Below, piece after piece: positions 9,991 through 21,300 of a stretch of 64,000 bases of DNA. Position 1 is the stretch's first letter. Every line of letters begins with the position of its first letter. A program made the translations under genes and the position numbers. The DNA lies in contig NZ_JAGGJW010000018.1 in the NCBI RefSeq assembly GCF_017873175.1, forward strand, positions 62,001-126,000, written 5' to 3'. The DNA comes from Neorhizobium petrolearium (GTDB lineage Bacteria; Pseudomonadota; Alphaproteobacteria; Rhizobiales; Rhizobiaceae). A model generated the notes under the pieces. It had not been told where the DNA came from. It saw only the letters and a list, made by a program, of their open reading frames with translations, and searched no databases.

Positions 9991-10365
9991 ACCCCTCCTC
10001 CTTCTTTGTTTTTTTTTGGGTATTTTTTACGAAAGCAGGCATCACGTGATGCATATTTCCATTGGCATTCGCGACTTCGACTGGAGAGTGAATACGCTCT
10101 CCCAATTGGCAAGAATAACTTTACCAGAGAAATCCAGAGGCTGGCAAATCATATTGTATATTAATATTAATACCTAAGAATATTTTGATATATACGCTGA
10201 CAACGGATTTCCGCCAAGCATAAACCGCTGCCGTTTAGTATTTTGAATCGTAGATGAAGTGCTTTTTGGGTGAGCTGGTTCAATAATGAGGAGTCGCCGC
10301 TGTCCCGCCGCATCGACCAATGCGTGCTCAGTTATACTTGCATGACCCGCCGCCTGCGATCCGGT
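9991..10365. other. AT-rich intergenic region, no gene seen
   Basis: This 375-bp gap between the zinc-ribbon gene and the end of the AraC gene drops sharply in GC, with long A/T runs around 10005-10030 and 10140-10200. No frame with coding character was found on either strand. It is the leader of the minus-strand zinc-ribbon genes and contains the palindrome listed separately. Confidence 0.6.
10039..10052. promoter_or_regulatory. 14-bp perfect palindrome GCATCACGTGATGC
   Basis: A perfect palindrome centred on CACGTG lies 49-62 bp before the start codon of the first zinc-ribbon gene, within AT-rich DNA. Its symmetry and position fit an operator for a dimeric regulator. Which protein binds it cannot be read from the sequence. 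Confidence 0.4.
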
Positions 10366-11223
10366 TCAGCGCAGCTGACTTGGCGTCTTGCCCCTATATG
10401 TCTTCATCATGTTGGTGAGATGGCTTTGGCTGGAGAACCCACTCAGGAACGCCACTTCGGAGATGGGAAAAGCAGTTTGCGTAAGAAGACCCTCAGCAAA
10501 TTCCAAACGTCGTTCAATAAGATAGCGATGCGGTGTGGTCCCGAACGTTTTCACGAAAGCGTGAGCGAAATGCCCCGGAGAAAGTCCGCAGATGTTGGCA
10601 AGCTCGGCAATCGTCAATTTTCGTCTAAAATGAACATCCAAATATTCACGCACCCGACCGGCGGCGATTGCGGAAAGTCCCGTTCTCACCGGACGCTGAA
10701 ACTTTGCGGTGCAGGAATAGTTGCGAAGAATATGAATGCCGAAGGCCGTGATCAGGGAATCGAGATAAAGCTCATTGACATAATCGGGATGCTTGAGTTC
10801 CGCTTTCATCAACTTCGCGAAATGCAGAGCAGTATGATCGGCGGCCTGGTTCGCTAGCCTGATCTCGAAGTCCATGCCATCCAGCGCATGCCCCGCGAGA
10901 TCAAGCATGCTTTCTTGCGAAATCGCTACGACAATGTTTTCCCGCCGCGAGTTCCAACTCGTCCTGCTAGCCACCCCAGCGGGGATTACGACGGTCTGGC
11001 CCGCCGTCGCGTCAAAATTCTGCACCCGATCGGCCCCGAACGTCACCCTGATACCCGCGCAAGGAGCCAGCATGACGACGAAAACGTGGCCTTCGGATAC
11101 GAATTCCTGCGATCCAGGAGCCCGCACAGAGTGCATCGCACCGCCTCGAAAAGTCATTTTCCGTGGCCCCGCGTCCTCCGGCAAAGATCCGAACAGGCGC
11201 GCGTCTGCAAGTTTTTTCAGCAT
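10366..11223 (-). CDS. AraC-family transcriptional regulator
   Basis: A 285-residue regulator. The N-terminal half resembles a cupin-type sensing domain (TAGQTVVIPAGVASRTSW near residue 75). The last 100 residues form the double helix-turn-helix of AraC/XylS proteins: LTIAELANICGLSPGHFAHAFVKTFG near residues 205-230, TPHRYLIERRLEFAEGLL, then ISEVAFLSGFSSQSHLTNMMKTYRGKTPSQLR at the C-terminus. The ATG at 11223 opens the frame. Its target is unknown. It sits alone between the zinc-ribbon leader and the barrel gene, on the same strand as both. Confidence 0.93.
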   Translation of the reverse strand: MLKKLADARLFGSLPEDAGPRKMTFRGGAMHSVRAPGSQEFVSEGHVFVVMLAPCAGIRVTFGADRVQNFDATAGQTVVIPAGVASRTSWNSRRENIVVAISQESMLDLAGHALDGMDFEIRLANQAADHTALHFAKLMKAELKHPDYVNELYLDSLITAFGIHILRNYSCTAKFQRPVRTGLSAIAAGRVREYLDVHFRRKLTIAELANICGLSPGHFAHAFVKTFGTTPHRYLIERRLEFAEGLLTQTAFPISEVAFLSGFSSQSHLTNMMKTYRGKTPSQLR

Positions 11224-11552
11224 TTAATTCGATAACCCGCCACCCCGCGAACGCGCATCCCACCACACAGGATGTCAGTAGAAAAGGATGCAGTTCGCCG
11301 ACAATTACAATTTAGACGACATGGTTTCTTGTACTCATAGTTGTGTATCGATGTGGCACTGGCGCATCAAAACGACCAATGAACGCAGAGGTGGAATCAG
11401 CCGATGTATGGACTGTGTCGCGTTCGATAGTGCGGATGATGAGGCACAGCAGGCGCCGCTGCCTGAGGATCACAGATCAAGCAGGCAGGCTTCGCCCGGA
11501 CGACTCCGAGGGGACCGTTGGAGCCGTCGCTGCCACAGACATGTCCCGCAGA
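11224..11552. other. Intergenic region between the barrel gene and araC
   Basis: About 330 bp without a convincing gene; short open frames on the plus strand lack a ribosome binding site and recognisable content. It holds the end of the barrel transcript and the araC promoter. A hairpin at 11499-11528 is listed separately. Confidence 0.5.
11499..11528 (-). terminator. Possible terminator hairpin after the barrel gene
   Basis: GACGGCTCC and GGAGTCGTC on the minus strand form a 9-bp stem with one G-T pair and a 12-nt loop, 24 nt past the stop codon. There is no T-run, so a Rho-independent role is uncertain. Confidence 0.3.
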
Positions 11553-14500
11553 TCAGAACTTTCCTACGACGTTTAGGAAGACGCCCTCATCGTCAAAGGT
11601 AAGATCACGCAGATCGTCGGAGAACCTGCCAAAGTTGTAGCCTACGCCGACCTTGAAGTTGTCTCCCACATGGCGGTAGACCGCTGCGAGCGCACCAAAG
11701 TCGGTCGTCTCAGCTTCGGGCATATGCATGACGCGGCCTTCAACCAACAAATCCCAGCTCTTGATGACGTGAAGATCGGCCCGGACGATGCCAAGATGGG
11801 CGGTCGACTTTTGCCACTCCTCCTCAAAACCGGAACCTGAGCCATTGCTGGTCCGGTAGCGGACCTCGCTCAGGCGAAACCCGTATTTGCCTCCGATGGT
11901 AAGCCACGGCGTCAGGTCGTAATTGACATCCGCCGAGAGGATATGACTGCGCTGCGCCGGGGCGAACTGGTCACCCGTGGCGCCGCTGATCAGCTGGTTG
12001 TTGCCCGGCAGGTCATAAAGCCAGGTGTATTTGAAAAGGGCGTTGAGACGTTCATTGTCCACCGGCCGATAGGCATATCCGATCGATGCCTCCACGTAGT
12101 CGGTATCTGCAAACGACGCATCGGATGACTGGCTGTCGGAAAGGACAGCATCCAGATGGGTGACCAGCCGCCAGTCGGGATTGGTCTTCCAGCCAAGCCC
12201 TGCCGCGAAGAGATAGGTGTTCTGGTCACGGGTACCATTGTCGGAACGTTCGATGCGCACTTCCCCTCGCACCCGAGCGTTGATGCCCCTCTCCTCGTCC
12301 TTGTAGCCGACGGAGAGCGACGGCGCATAACGCTCGAAGTCTTCATATTGCAGATCGGTATCGGCATTGACCGTCTCGTCGCGCACTTGGCCGATTTCCA
12401 GCCCGCCGTCCAGGGTCCACATGGCATCCGGTGTGTACATGACGCCATAGGTCTGGGTGAGCGAGTTGCGATTGCCGAACATATCGTAAGTGCTCTCGCT
12501 GTAGGCAGAGAGCAGATCATTCATCTTGCGGCGCATGCCGAGAACAACGGTCCCCTTGTCGTCGCCGAACAGGTCATGGGTATTGTGGAGATCGAACGCG
12601 CGGTCGGGATCGAGCTTATAGCCTAGGTAATAGTGACTGTCGGCATTCGGATCATAGGTAAGGCCGGCAAGACCGCCCAGGCCATTCGTGCCATAAGAGA
12701 CCTCACCTTCCGCCCCGATCGTGTCGGTAAGCTGAACCTTGGCACCCACGCCGGCCCTGTCGTTGCGGTCGATGTCACCGGAGCGATCAAGGGTCCCCTG
12801 TGCGAAGGCATAAATCAGCCGGTCGTCATCTATCCGGTAGTCCAGACGCATGCCAGCATCCAGACGTGAACCGTCATAACCGGATTTGCCGGATGCTATG
12901 GCCAAGGGAGACATCAGTTCAGTGTAGTCGAGGCCGAGCGACAGCTTCCAATGTTCGTCGAATTTATAGCTGACACTGCCGGTACCGTCGCGGCGCACCT
13001 GACCGCGATCGTCAGTCAGATCGTCATAGGTGAACTTGAGACCGGTTTTCGGGGTAAGATCGAGATCGGCATGCGCTCCCCAGATACGCTGATCGACGGT
13101 CACATCGTCAAAGAGCGTTGAGAACCCTGCCTCTTTCTTCTCGTAATACCCGCCGATCTTGCCCTTTATGCTTGTCCCAAGCTCCTCGAGATCGACCTGA
13201 CCTTCCACGCGATAGGCCGATCCTTCATCGTCGTTTGGATCGCCATAATAGCTCGTTTCATCGTTGCCCCAGGTCAGGCCGCCATCGCTCGAGTGTGACA
13301 GGTCGAAGCCCCGCCCTTTTGAATGGGCGATCTCGGCCTTCAGAAAGGTATTGTCGGAGTGCCGGAGAGTGACATCGGCACCATAGGCCTTCTGATCAGC
13401 CAGTTCGGTACTGTCATTCATGCCAGTCACGCCGACACGTATCTTATCGTTTATCCAGTGCTGCGCACGGCCACCATAGACATAGCCGTCGACGTCGCTC
13501 ACGATGGGTTCGAACTCGTACTGCACGGCTAGATAAAGCTTGCCGCCGCCAAGCGCTCCATTGCGGACCGGTTCGGAAGTCCCGGTCATGGAGGACATCG
13601 GCCGCCGCAGGATGATGACGCCTTGCATGTAGTCGAACGAGTAATCCTCGCCATAGGTAAGCACGCGTCGTTCGAGGACTCGGCCGGTCACCGCATCACG
13701 AGTCTCGACGGTTACCGTCTCGGAGCCTTCGACAATGTCCTGGCGCTTCAGGAAATAGGCAGAACCGCCGGTGCCCAGGAACTCCTCGCGCTGCGGCAGC
13801 GTGTCAGGTTGGGCGGCATAGGCGGTAATCTCCGTCCGACGCTCGCCGAAGGACGTCGTCTCTTCCGATCGGTGGACGGCGGAGGCCCCATAAAGCGCAC
13901 GGTCGGAAGGAAGGAACTCGGTGCCGGTAATCTGGGTCTTGTAGTTACCCCACATTACGTGGCTGTCTCCGCGCTCCAGCCGAACATAGAACTTGCCCTT
14001 GGTGGGTGCATCTTCCGTGAAGGTGGAATCGTCGCCATAGACGGGGTAATAGTCATCGGGATCAAGCCGGCGCAGAATCTGCCTGGGATCCTGGCTGCCG
14101 AGATTGCGGAAGAGCTTGTTAAGGTCGTCCTCCCCCGTGTCGGCGGCGGCCGTAAGCAGGTACTTCCCCTTGACCTTGCCCTTGAGATAGAAAGCCAATC
14201 TTCCCTTCGAATAAACCTCGTCATATTCACCGGGGCGGACTTCCTCGATATGAGCATCGCCCGTGCGCTTTCCGATCGTGAGATCGGCGAGTGCCACGTA
14301 GAACCAATCGTTGTCAGGGATGTTGACATCACGGCTGAAGGACAGCCCACCGGTTTTTGACACGCCTTTGATGGCGACATCAACGGCGTGATCCCCGGGC
14401 GGCAAGATCCGCTGGACCACGAAGGCCTGTTTCGGATCGACGGGGATCTCCTCGCCCAGCACGCGTACCGCATGTCCGGGCGGGACTTGCTTCCCATAGA

Positions 14501-15329
14501 CCGTCACCGCCCCTCCCACAACGGGAATGTTGCGGAAGGCCGTCCGGTCCTCGCCTGTTCCCGGTGCCTTGGCTTTGTCCTGCTTCCTATCGGGAGCAAA
14601 CCCGCGATCGGTTCTGGCGATGGTCAGCGGTACCGTCTCGTCGTAACGGCCTTTGGCGTCGTAGACGCGTAGCACATACGCAAAGTCCGCCTCCTTCGCC
14701 TCGGGCATGATCCAGGCTGCCTCACCGTTGACCGCAACGGAAATCGTGGCGATTGGCCGATCTTTATCGCGCCCCTTCGTTTCAAAGATGCGGACTTCCG
14801 CTCGTTCGATGAAGGCCGGATAGTTGGAGGTTGCAAGAAAGCGGACCTGCTCTCCGGCCCGATATGTCCGTTTCACGGGCACGGTCGAGACATTGAGCAG
14901 AGGATCGGTATCGAGCCCATCGAACTTCACCTGAATATCAACCGCGGACAAATCGAGATCCGTCTGCCGCTGCCGGTCCACCGGACGATCGCTCGGCTTT
15001 GCTTCGCCAGAGGTCAAGCGGCTGGTTTTGGCAACCGGCCGGCTGGTTGTCTCCGGCTCGGCGCTCTTGTCTACAGTCTCCCCATCGACCTTGATCATGA
15101 AGGGAATGGCGGGAGCATCGGCAGGTGTTTCGGCTTCCGTATTTTCGCCGATCGCCAGACGATGCACCGAACTGTCTGCAGAAATTCTGCCGCCCTTTTC
15201 GGCCTTCTCCTGCGCTGCCGCCGGTGGCGACATGGCAAGCAGACCTGCCATCGCGGTGCAGCGGAGGAGACCGAGCCTGCGGTTCAGGAGCAGCTGGGAA
15301 AGATCGATGTTCGTGACAAGAAGCCTCAT
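11553..15329 (-). CDS. Large predicted outer-membrane beta-barrel protein, partner of the DUF11 giant
   Basis: A 1258-residue exported protein. The ATG at 15329 overlaps the stop of the upstream DUF11 gene (ATGA), which settles the start. A signal peptide with LLAMSPPAAAQ ends near residue 40. A low-complexity stretch, then beta-sandwich-like segments (RTYRAGEQVRFLATSNYPAF, AYVLRVYDAKGRYDE) fill roughly residues 90-320. A repeated-turn region with YGEDYSFDYMQGVIIL follows. From about residue 500 to the end there are many alternating amphipathic strands with aromatic girdles and D/N-rich loops, ending VFLNVVGKF, a typical outer-membrane C-terminus. No TonB box or plug could be recognised. It may export, anchor or assemble the repeat protein; this is inferred from coupling and topology. 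Confidence 0.75.
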   Translation of the reverse strand: MRLLVTNIDLSQLLLNRRLGLLRCTAMAGLLAMSPPAAAQEKAEKGGRISADSSVHRLAIGENTEAETPADAPAIPFMIKVDGETVDKSAEPETTSRPVAKTSRLTSGEAKPSDRPVDRQRQTDLDLSAVDIQVKFDGLDTDPLLNVSTVPVKRTYRAGEQVRFLATSNYPAFIERAEVRIFETKGRDKDRPIATISVAVNGEAAWIMPEAKEADFAYVLRVYDAKGRYDETVPLTIARTDRGFAPDRKQDKAKAPGTGEDRTAFRNIPVVGGAVTVYGKQVPPGHAVRVLGEEIPVDPKQAFVVQRILPPGDHAVDVAIKGVSKTGGLSFSRDVNIPDNDWFYVALADLTIGKRTGDAHIEEVRPGEYDEVYSKGRLAFYLKGKVKGKYLLTAAADTGEDDLNKLFRNLGSQDPRQILRRLDPDDYYPVYGDDSTFTEDAPTKGKFYVRLERGDSHVMWGNYKTQITGTEFLPSDRALYGASAVHRSEETTSFGERRTEITAYAAQPDTLPQREEFLGTGGSAYFLKRQDIVEGSETVTVETRDAVTGRVLERRVLTYGEDYSFDYMQGVIILRRPMSSMTGTSEPVRNGALGGGKLYLAVQYEFEPIVSDVDGYVYGGRAQHWINDKIRVGVTGMNDSTELADQKAYGADVTLRHSDNTFLKAEIAHSKGRGFDLSHSSDGGLTWGNDETSYYGDPNDDEGSAYRVEGQVDLEELGTSIKGKIGGYYEKKEAGFSTLFDDVTVDQRIWGAHADLDLTPKTGLKFTYDDLTDDRGQVRRDGTGSVSYKFDEHWKLSLGLDYTELMSPLAIASGKSGYDGSRLDAGMRLDYRIDDDRLIYAFAQGTLDRSGDIDRNDRAGVGAKVQLTDTIGAEGEVSYGTNGLGGLAGLTYDPNADSHYYLGYKLDPDRAFDLHNTHDLFGDDKGTVVLGMRRKMNDLLSAYSESTYDMFGNRNSLTQTYGVMYTPDAMWTLDGGLEIGQVRDETVNADTDLQYEDFERYAPSLSVGYKDEERGINARVRGEVRIERSDNGTRDQNTYLFAAGLGWKTNPDWRLVTHLDAVLSDSQSSDASFADTDYVEASIGYAYRPVDNERLNALFKYTWLYDLPGNNQLISGATGDQFAPAQRSHILSADVNYDLTPWLTIGGKYGFRLSEVRYRTSNGSGSGFEEEWQKSTAHLGIVRADLHVIKSWDLLVEGRVMHMPEAETTDFGALAAVYRHVGDNFKVGVGYNFGRFSDDLRDLTFDDEGVFLNVVGKF

Positions 15330-18300
15330 TGTCCCGCCTCCACGCGCGTCTCGATGTTGAGCGGATAGACCCGCTTCCGCTGCCGCCATCGGTCGGCGAC
15401 CAGCTCCTTGATGTGACGCACGCGCGCCTCGGCGAGTTCGGGATCAGTGGCCGCATCGATGTAGGAGAGACGGAGCACCGACTGCTCTTGAGCCAGGACG
15501 GTTATCAGTTGGTCGATGCCATCCGCCCAGCGCTTGTCGAGTTCGGCCTTTCCTGACACGAAGGCTTCGCCCTTGAGGTCGAGCCGGACCACGCGGCCGA
15601 TCGAAGCCCCAAAGTTGAGCTCGGTCATCTTGCCGGCCGTCAGGCGTACGACACGCGGGTTTTCCGTCGTCAGGCGGTAGCCGGTCGGCAGGGTTCTGGG
15701 ATCGAGCTTCATGATGAAGTTCGACCCTATGCGTGCCTCGGGAAGATCCGCGCAGGCGACATGGAAACGGCCATACAGGTCGGTGGTGATCAACCAACCC
15801 TTGACTGTCGCGATCCTTACGCCGGGAAGTCCCGGCTCGCCCTCATCCTGATAGCCGTTGCGGTTGGTATCATCGAACACCTTGCCGATGATGTCGCCGC
15901 AGTCGAAGACCGGTTCGACGATGATCTCGACGACCGCGCGAGCTTCATTGCCGACTTGACCGCCGCTGGGATCCACGACATGGGCAAGGTTCACATGCTC
16001 GCCCGGCCCGGCCGTGCTCAGCGCCAACAGCCTGATCTGAATCTCGACCGTGGATTTGCTGCCGACGGACACGTCGCGGAAGCGGATTTGTCGGCCGACC
16101 ACTTCAGGCGTCACCTTGGTGCCGTCGACGGTCGCCGAGCCTTCCACATAGCGGAAGCCTGCCGGCATCGTGTCGATGACCGTCAGAGCATCCACCCGCG
16201 CGCCCGAGTTGTTGGTGACGCGGATGGTGAACGGTGCCTTTTCACCACGACGGATGAACCTGAGGTTGGCAATCTTCGTAACGGAAATGTCACCTGGAAC
16301 GGCTGCGGGCGGTGTGACAACGGACGTGGAATTGTCCGAACTGACTTCGCCGTCGGGGGTGCGACCGCTTGCTGTGGCAGAGTTGGCGATGCCATCCGGG
16401 ATGCCCGCCGCGTTTTCGACATCTCCCTGCGTCAGCGTGTAGACTGCAGTGAAGTCCTGACTTTCGCCGGGAGCCAATGTGACAGGTTCCGGTGTGAACC
16501 TGGACAGGGAAGCTCCGGCTGGTCGGCCATTGAAGGTAGGCCCTGCATCTACCGGCCAGACATTGGTGATCGTCTGCCCGCCGTCGTTGGTGACCGTGAA
16601 GGTATAGGTCACCGTATCACCAGCGTTCGTATAGCTGTTTCGATCAGTATCGGTGAACCGGCCGGTCTTCTGCAGTTTCAGGCTGGCGGGCTGAGGCGGC
16701 ACGACAACGGTGTCGGGCGGGCTCTCCGTCGGCGGGCCGGACGGCGGCGTGCCGGTGCCGGTCGCGGTGTTCTCAACACGGCCCGCGTCGATATCGGCCT
16801 GGGTCGGCGTATAGGTCGCCGTAAACGTCGCGCTGCCGCCGGGCGCCAGCGTCTGGGGTCCCGGCGTGACCGATATGCCGGCATTGGCGAGCAGCGGATC
16901 GTTGACCGTGACGTTGGTCAGCGTCACGACACCGGTATTGCGGACCAGGAACGAGTAGCTGATCGTTTCTCCGGCATCGAGAAGACCGTCGCCATCGGCA
17001 TCGTTGAGAGTGCCTGTCTTCTCGATCGTCAGTCCCTGCGTCTGCTCAGGAGGCACGACAACGGTATCCGGCGGGCTTTCGATCGGCGGCCCGGACGGCG
17101 GCGTGCCCGTGCCGGTCGCGGTGTTTTCAACACGACCCGCGTCGATATCGGCCTGGGTCGGTGTATAGGTCGCCGTAAACGTCGCCGTTCCGCCGGGTCC
17201 AAGTGTCTGCGGGCCGGGCGTTACCGAAATCCCAGCATTGGCGAGCAGCGGATCGTTGACCGTAACATTGGTCATCGTCACCGCCCCGGTATTGCGCACC
17301 AGGAACGAGTAGCTGATCGTTTCCCCGGCATCGAGAAGGCCGTCGCCATCGGCATCGTTCAGCGTGCCGGTCTTTTCGATCACGAGATCCGATGCCGGAT
17401 CGGGCGGCACAACCACGGTGTCGGGCGGGCTGTCGATCGGCGGCCCGGACGGCGGCGTTCCGGTACCGGTCGCGGTGTTCTCGACACGGCCCGCGTCGAT
17501 GTCGGCCTGGGTCGGCGTATAGGTCGCCGTGAAGGTCGCCGTACCGCCAGGCGCCAGCGTCTGGGGTCCCGGCGTTACCGAAATCCCGGCATCGGTGAGC
17601 AGCGGGTCATCGATGGTGACATTCGTCATCGTCACCGCACCGGTGTTGGTGACGAGGAAGGAGTAGCTGATCGTCTCTCCTAGATCGATGAACCCGTCGC
17701 CATCGACATCATTGAGCGTGCCTGTCTTTTCGATCGTCAGTGCAGGCGTCTGGTCCGGAGGTACCACGACGGTATCCGGTGGGCTCTCCGTCGGCGGGCC
17801 GGACGGCGGCGTGCCGGTGCCGGTCGCGGTGTTCTCGACCTGGCCCGCATCGATCTCTGCCTGGGTCGGCGTATAGGTGGCAGTAAACGTCACCGTTCCA
17901 CCAGGCGCCACCGTCTGCGGGCCAGGTGACACCGAGATCCCGGCATTGGCAAGCAACGGATCGTTGACCGTGACATTCGTCATCGTCACCGTGCCGGTGT
18001 TGCGGACCAGGAACGAGTAGCTGATCGTTTCTCCGGCATCGAGAAGACCGTCACCGTCGGCATCGTTCAGCGTGCCGGTTTTTTCGATCGTCAGTCCGGA
18101 CGTCTGGTCCGGCGGCACGACTACGGTGTCGGGCGGGCTTTCGATCGGTGGCCCGGACGGCGGCGTGCCGGTGCCGGTCGCGGTGTTCTCCACGCGGCCC
18201 GCGTCGATATCGGCCTGCGTCGGCGTATAGGTCGCCGTGAAGGTGACACTCCCCCGCGGAGCCAGCGTCTGCGGTCCCGGCGTTACCGAAATCCCGGCAT

Positions 18301-21300
18301 TGGTTAGCAGCGGGTCATCGATGGTGACATTGGTGAGCGTCACGGTGCCGGTATTGCGGGCGAGGAAGGAGTAGCTGATCGTCTCGCCGAGATCGATGAG
18401 CCCGTCGCCATCGGCATCATTGAGTCTGCCGGTCTTTTCGATCGTCAATCCGGGCGTCTGGTCCGGAGGCACGACAACGGTGTCAGGCGGGCTCTCCGTC
18501 GGCGGGCCGGACGGCGGCGTGCCGGTACCGGTCGCGGTGTTCTCGACCTGGCCCGCGTCGATATCGGCCTGGGTCGGTGTATAGGTCGCGGTAAAGGTCG
18601 CCGTTCCGCCGGGCGCCAGCGTCTGCGGACCTGGGGACACGGAAACGCCGGCATTGGTGAGCAGCGGATCATCCACCGTCACGCCTGTCATCGTCACGGT
18701 GCCGGTGTTGCGGACCAGGAACGAGTAGCTGATCGTTTCTCCGAGATCGATGAGCCCGTCGCCATCGGCATCGTTCAGCGTGCCAGTCTTGTCGATCGTC
18801 AGTCCGGGCGTCTGGTCCGGCGGCACGACAACGGTGTCCGGCGGGCTGTCGATCGGCGGGCCGGACGGCGGCGTGCCGGTACCCGTCGCCGTGTTCTCGA
18901 CCTGGCCCGCATCGATATCGGCCTGCGTCGGCGTATAGGTCGCCGTGAAGGTGACACTCCCCCGCGGAGCCAGCGTCTGCGGACCGGGCGTTACCGAAAT
19001 CCCGGCATTGGCAAGCAGCGGATCGTCGACGGTCACGCCCGTCATCGTCACCGCCCCGGTATTGCGGACCAGGAACGAATAGCTGATCGTCTCGCCGAGA
19101 TCGATGAGCCCGTCGCCATCGGCATCGTTCAGCGTGCCGGTCTTGTTGATCGTCAGTCCGGGCGTCTGGTCCGGAGGCACCACGACGGTATCCGGCGGGC
19201 TGTCGATCGGCGGGCCGGACGGCGGCGTGCCGGTGCCAGTCGCAGTGTTTTCCACCCGCCCCGCATCGATGTCGGCCTGGGTCGGCGTATAAGTCGCAGT
19301 GAAGGTGAAGGTCGCCCCCGGTGCCAGCGTCTGCGGCCCCTGATCCAGCGCGATGCCGGCATCGGTGAGTAGCGGATCGTTCACCGTCACATCGGTGAGC
19401 GTCACGGCGCCGGTGTTGCGGGCCTGGAACGAGTAGCTGATCGTCTCGCCGAGATCGATGAGGCCGTCACCGTCGAGATCATTCAGCGTGCCGGTCTTGT
19501 CGATAACCAGGCCGGTCGACTGATCCGGAGGGACCACGACGGTGTCCGGCGGGCTTTCGATCGGCGGCCCGGATGGCGGCGTGCCGGTGCCGGTCGCCGT
19601 GTTCTCGACCTGACCCGCGTCGATGTCGGCCTGGGTCGGCGTATAGGTCGCCGTAAAGGTCGCCGTCCCGCCGGGCGCCAGCGTCTGGGGCCCTGGCGTT
19701 ACCGAGATTCCAGCGCCGGCCAGCAGCGGATCGTCCACCGTCACGCCGGTCAGCGTCACCGAACCGGTGTTGCGCGCCAGGAAGGAGTAGCTGATCGTCT
19801 CGCCGAGATCGATGAGCCCGTCACCGTCGGCATCATTGAGCGTACCCGTCTTGTCGATCGTCAGCCCCGGCGTCTGGTCCGGCGGGACGACAACAGTGTC
19901 CGGCGGGCTGTCGATCGGCGGACCGGATGGCGGCGTGCCGGTGCCGGTCGCGGTGTTCTCGACCTGACCCGCGTCGATATCCGCCTGCGTCGGCGTATAG
20001 GTCGCGGTAAAGGTCGCGGTTCCACCTGGTCCAAGCGTCTGCGGCCCGGGCGTCACCGATATGCCTGCATTGGCAAGCAGTGGGTCGTCGACGGTGACAT
20101 TGGTCAGCGTCACGGTGCCGGTGTTACGGGCGAGGAACGAGTAGCTGATCGTCTCGCCGAGATCGATAAGCCCGTCGCCATCGGCATCGTTCAGCGTGCC
20201 GGTCTTCTCAATCGTCAGGCCCGGAGTCTGGTCCGGAGGGACGACGACGGTGTCCGGCGGGCTGTCGATCGGCGTACCGGAGGGCGGCGTACCGGTACCC
20301 GTCGCCGTGTTCTCGACTTGGCCCGCGTCGATGTCGGCCTGCGTCGGCGTATAGGTCGCCGTAAACGTCGCCGTCCCGCCGGGCGCCAAAGTCTGCGGGC
20401 CTGGGGACACGGAAACGCCGGCATTGGTCAGCAGCGGATCATCGACCGTGACATCCGTCAGCGTCACATTGCCGGTATTCTCCACGACGAAGCTGTAGCT
20501 GATTGTCTCGCCGGCATCGATCAGCCCGTCACCGTCGAGGTCATTGAGCGTGCCGGTCTTCTCGACCGTCAGCGCCGGAGCGGCCGCGACGTCGATGTCC
20601 GTCGCCGAATTGTTGCTCGTATCGGGATCAGGCACGGCAGATGAATTGGCCACCGTGGCCGCGTTCACCAGATCGCCGGCAAAATCTGCGGGAACAGTCA
20701 GCGTCAACTGGAAGGTGACGGAGCTGCCCGCGGGCAGGTTCACCTTGACATCGTTGATGGCGCCTGCGCCGCTCGCCGTCCCACAGGTGCCCCCGTTTGT
20801 CGCGCCGCCGCACGTCCAGCTCGCCTCAGTGATACCGGCAGGCAGCGGATCGTTTACCGATGCGTTCTGAACGCCGAACGGACCATTGTTGGAGACCACC
20901 ATTGTGTAGGTGATGCTGGTGCCCGGCGCGTAGGTCTCGCTGCCGTCGGTCTTGGTGATCTGCGTGTCGGCCGGAAGACTGACAGCCGTGACAGGGCATT
21001 TGGCGCCGTCGCCGGTACCCGCTGGCGCGTCCGAGATGAGCGTCGCCATACCCGTCGCAAGGTCGAACTGATAGAATCCGCCGTTATTGTAACGGCCGAA
21101 GACCCCGTTCGAGGCGCTGATCAGCGACCCGAAGCCGGCAGTTGCGGACAAACCAGATTGCCCGATGGCAGTCACTGCTCCCGTGTTCGGATTGATCGAA
21201 TAGACGAAATCGGAAGCCTGGTCATGCGTGTAGATAAGCCCGTTGTGCCAGGCCAGGTCCGCGTTCGAGATCGTGCGGTTGAGCGGAATGCTGGTGGCCG

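Noticed and set aside
11288..11602. Plus-strand open frames between the barrel and araC genes
   Set aside because: No ribosome binding site, no recognisable fold and overlap with the end of the barrel gene.
15761..17683. 640-codon open frame on the plus strand opposite the DUF11 repeats
   Set aside because: It mirrors the GC-rich repeats on the other strand, has low-complexity Arg/Gly content and no ribosome binding site; it is a shadow of the real gene.
16690..20584. Array could be read as CRISPR or satellite DNA
   Set aside because: Units are 354 bp, in frame, without spacers, and encode a clear repeated protein domain.
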